DNA of 60,222 nt, from contig NZGC01000079.1 of the NCBI GenBank assembly GCA_002689445.1, positions 1 to 60,222 on the forward strand. The letters are read 5' to 3'. Under the pieces are notes generated by a model. It searched no databases, was not told where the DNA came from, and worked only from the letters and a program-made list of their open reading frames with translations. Positions within the stretch are counted from its first letter, which is position 1, and each line of letters begins with the position of its first letter. This DNA comes from Gammaproteobacteria bacterium. GTDB lineage: Bacteria; Pseudomonadota; Gammaproteobacteria; Pseudomonadales; Azotimanducaceae. Below are positions 57,743 to 60,222 of this stretch, piece by piece. The position numbers were made by a program, and so were the translations under genes.

Positions 57743-58198
57743 AACTCCCCCTTTTATTTAACCGCTTAATTTACAGCGTGCCGTCCTGATCACTATGTGG
57801 TCAGGCAAACAACCACTTCTACTGTTTCTGTAGGAATCCCTTCCCGACATCTACCTTTTTGATCGATGCCTACCCTTTTTCGTTGCTTTGATCACATCGA
57901 CATGAATCCTTTCAGGTTTCATGACCGTAGTTATAGGCTAGGATGCAAAAAATGTAAACCTTTTGATAACAACAAATTTCCACGTTTTCCCGCTTTAAAT
58001 TGTGAAGTTACTCGCGCATCGCGCCATCCAATCGATGCCTTGAGATCGGGGGTCAGCCTTGCCCCGCACCCAGGGCGCCCTCTATCTTTCGTTTTTTGTT
58101 CTTCCCCAGACTGCGAGGAGCTCTCCCGCCACTGCCCCCCTGTGCAACCGACCATCCCGCCTGAGGATCCGCCCCAAAACCTTGAGATCAGCTTACCC
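57743..58198. other. 456-base intergenic region upstream of the receptor gene
   Basis: This region holds the receptor's promoter area with the inverted repeat at 57785-57805 and about 390 bases up to the end of the M13 peptidase gene. Open frames here (for example 57866-58348 on the plus strand) lack any family character. No clear terminator for the peptidase gene was found, so transcription could continue from the peptidase into the receptor. Confidence 0.55.
57785..57805. promoter_or_regulatory. candidate operator upstream of the TonB-dependent receptor
   Basis: CCTGATCAC-TAT-GTGGTCAGG is a 9-3-9 inverted repeat with one mismatch, centred about 52 bases before the receptor start codon. The size and symmetry suit a dimeric repressor or activator. 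It does not resemble a Fur box. No regulator gene is adjacent. Confidence 0.5.
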
Positions 58199-60222
58199 CT
58201 ACCAAATCTGTACACGCTTCTCCGGTGCCAGCCAAAGCGCGTGCTCTGGCTTGACGTCAAACGCGTCGTACCAGGCGTCGATGTTACGCAGTATGCCGTT
58301 GACCCGATATTTAGGGGGAGAATGGCTATCGGACTTCAACAGCCGTAACGCTAGATCCTCCCGGCGAATCACCCGCCAAGCTTGGGCATAGGCCAGAAAA
58401 AATCGCTGCTCACCTGTTAAGCCATCAATGATCGGCGCGACTTCGCCGTTGAGCGAGCGTTGATAGGCATCAAATGCAACTTCGACACCCCCGAGATCAC
58501 CAATGTTTTCTCCCAACGTGTAAGCCCCATCAATAAAAAACCCTGGGATCGACTCATACCCGCTGAATTGCTCGACCAAGGTGGCCGTTCGGGATTTGAA
58601 TTTCGCGAGATCTTGTTCTGTCCACCAATCGCGTTTGATACCCTTCGCATCATATTTCGATCCCTGGTCATCAAACCCATGCCCCATTTCATGACCAATC
58701 ACTGCACCAATCGCGCCATAGTTCGCCGCTGGATCAGCATTAGGGTCGAAAAATGGGGGTTCCAGAATGGCGGCGGGGAAAACGATTTGGTTGAAACTCG
58801 CCATATAATACGCGTTGACAGTCTGCGGCATCATATACCACTCGCTGCGATCCGTAGGCGCATTGAGGTCGTGCACGCTTTCTCGCCAGAAAAATTGTCG
58901 AATACTTCGTGCGTTTTCAAAAAGGCGTGTCGCATCGATACTGATCGATTCCAACGACTGCCATCGATCCGGGTAGCCTATTTTGGCTTCGAAAGCGGCG
59001 AGCTTATTCAACGCCTCGGTTTTGGTCGCTTCGCTCATCCACGGCAGCGTCTTAATTCTCTCGCCAAAAGCAGTGCGCAAGTCTTCTACTAATGCTTCCA
59101 TACGAGCTTTTGATGATTCAGGAAAGTGCTGGTCGACGTAAATCTGCCCCATTAACTCGCCCAACCCTCTTTTTGACCCGACCCGGGCCACCCCTCTCTG
59201 CCAGCGACTCAGTGGTTGTTCCTGTCCTGATAGCGCCTTACCCCAAAACTCAAAACTCAAATCGTCTAGTTCGGTGGTCAACAGGCTGGCGTGATTATTG
59301 ACGAGATGGAAAGACAGATAAGCCTGCCAAGCATCGAGGGGCTGCTCATTGGTAAGCGCCATGAGGGGCTCAAGGGTATCGGGATGCGACACATTCACCG
59401 AGGGAGCACTGGAAATTCCCCTGGCCCTAAAAAACGTCATCCATGGAAAATCCGGATGCCGGTCGATAAAGGCCTCAAATGTCGTTGGATTATAGGTTTT
59501 GTCTCGGTCTCTCCGATCCGCTCGACTCCACTGCAACTTCGCGATATCCGTTTCAATGCTCAATACTTGTTTTGCCGCGGTGATTGGCTCTGGATGTCCC
59601 GCTTTCAACAGCACTTGCCCAATGTAGCGAAGGTAGTCAGCACGGATCCCCACAAAACGCTCATTATCATCAATATAATAATCCCGGTCAGGCAACCCCA
59701 GGCCGGCTAAGCCTATGCTCAAGTGATGCGCATCCGGATTAATCGGATCAACCCCTACATAGGCCGAAAATGGTGCCTTGCTGCCGACTAACGGTTCTAG
59801 TCCAAATTCATACACGAGATCTGCATGACTAGAGAGTGCTTGAATCCTCGCGAGGTCCTGCTGAATGGGTCCTAAGCCGCGTCGATTCAAGGTCTCTGTG
59901 TCCATCCAACTGCGCATGTAACTGCTGACTTTCTGTCCAGCGGAACCCTCGGGCGGCTCTACCGCCTCGAGCTGCCGAATAATGTCCCGAACCCGGTGTT
60001 CAGACTGCTCAGCGAGCACCGCAAAAGATCCCCACGAGGAGCGATCCTCAGGAATCGGGTTTGCTGAGAGCCATGCGTCGTTGACAAAACCGTGGAAGTC
60101 GTCGCCCGGATGCACCCGACTGCGACTCGGATCAAAATCCACACCCCAGCTACCAAGCTTCGCAGCAGGCCCAGCCAGCTCAAGCGGTGCAGGAGACTCG
60201 GCGCAAGCCACCAATCCGATCA
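58199..60222 (-). CDS. M13 family (neprilysin/PepO-like) metallopeptidase lipoprotein, 5' end outside the window
   Basis: A zinc endopeptidase of the neprilysin family that cleaves short peptides, probably in the periplasm or outer membrane. At least 674 codons are visible. Zinc motif HEMGH (in VIGHEMGHGFDDQG), the third ligand motif ENIGDLGG, the substrate motif NAYYMASFN and the C-terminal VQIW are intact. At the window edge the frame reads IGLVAC-AESPAP, a lipobox with the cysteine just after it, so the real start lies upstream of the window and the TTG at 60214 is not it. It lies upstream of the TonB-dependent receptor on the same strand, with 456 bases between. Confidence 0.93.
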   Translation of the reverse strand, partial: IGLVACAESPAPLELAGPAAKLGSWGVDFDPSRSRVHPGDDFHGFVNDAWLSANPIPEDRSSWGSFAVLAEQSEHRVRDIIRQLEAVEPPEGSAGQKVSSYMRSWMDTETLNRRGLGPIQQDLARIQALSSHADLVYEFGLEPLVGSKAPFSAYVGVDPINPDAHHLSIGLAGLGLPDRDYYIDDNERFVGIRADYLRYIGQVLLKAGHPEPITAAKQVLSIETDIAKLQWSRADRRDRDKTYNPTTFEAFIDRHPDFPWMTFFRARGISSAPSVNVSHPDTLEPLMALTNEQPLDAWQAYLSFHLVNNHASLLTTELDDLSFEFWGKALSGQEQPLSRWQRGVARVGSKRGLGELMGQIYVDQHFPESSKARMEALVEDLRTAFGERIKTLPWMSEATKTEALNKLAAFEAKIGYPDRWQSLESISIDATRLFENARSIRQFFWRESVHDLNAPTDRSEWYMMPQTVNAYYMASFNQIVFPAAILEPPFFDPNADPAANYGAIGAVIGHEMGHGFDDQGSKYDAKGIKRDWWTEQDLAKFKSRTATLVEQFSGYESIPGFFIDGAYTLGENIGDLGGVEVAFDAYQRSLNGEVAPIIDGLTGEQRFFLAYAQAWRVIRREDLALRLLKSDSHSPPKYRVNGILRNIDAWYDAFDVKPEHALWLAPEKRVQIW

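Noticed and set aside
57866-58348. A 160-codon plus-strand frame overlapping the end of the M13 peptidase gene
   Set aside because: It runs antisense into a well-supported coding region and its protein has no family features.

Overview
The window is a stretch of conserved core chromosome from a gammaproteobacterium. Gene content and order closely follow the pseudomonad/Cellvibrionales pattern: hrcA-grpE-dnaK-dnaJ-dapB-carAB-greA, rlmE-ftsH-folP-glmM-tpiA-secG-tRNA(Leu)-tRNA(fMet)-rimP-nusA-infB-rbfA-truB-rpsO-pnp, with recN/fur/bamE/rnfH/ratA/smpB alongside. A large TonB-dependent receptor and a sodium:neurotransmitter-type symporter suggest a marine heterotroph of the OM60/NOR5 or SAR92 kind. 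That placement is an inference from gene order and family content; no rRNA gene is present to confirm it. I see no prophage, transposase, CRISPR array, toxin-antitoxin pair or defence island.

Layout. (1) 1-6233: start of tuf (EF-Tu) preceded by a four-tRNA cluster, then a SPOR-domain protein, birA, a free-standing tRNA-Ile/tRNA-Ala pair, tyrS and an M23 cell-wall peptidase. (2) 6222-12043: erpA, a bactofilin and its membrane-anchored neighbour, a CLC-type chloride transporter, hemL and a PfkB-family kinase. (3) 12052-21346: a tightly overlapping aminotransferase-sfsA-hmuU-hmuV operon, divergent from a DksA with a very long histone-H1-like N-terminal tail, gluQ, pcnB and acs. (4) 21414-36933: an almost unbroken minus-strand run of translation, transcription and RNA-turnover genes plus secG, tpiA, glmM, folP, ftsH and rlmE. 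(5) 36991-48308: yhbY, greA, carAB, dapB and the heat-shock operon with its own sigma-32-type promoter. (6) 48452-60222: recN, fur, bamE, rnfH, ratA, an SNF symporter, smpB, a 666-base gene-poor stretch, a cold-shock protein, a TonB-dependent receptor and an incomplete M13 peptidase lipoprotein.

Most genes belong to growth-rate-linked machinery: EF-Tu, tRNAs, IF2, NusA, RimP, RbfA, TruB, S15, PNPase, poly(A) polymerase, DksA and chaperones. Several stable-RNA promoters have GC-rich discriminators, as expected for targets of ppGpp and DksA.

No clearly new multi-gene system is visible. The most unusual points are the DksA tail with fifteen 18-bp repeats, the tRNA-Ile/Ala pair without an rRNA operon, an initiator tRNA with U1:U72 in place of C1:A72, a BirA that seems to have lost the core of its DNA-binding domain together with the missing coaX, the lack of space for the usual rpsO-pnp autoregulatory hairpin, two intrinsic terminators in the rimP-nusA-infB leader, and an unexplained structured region after smpB.
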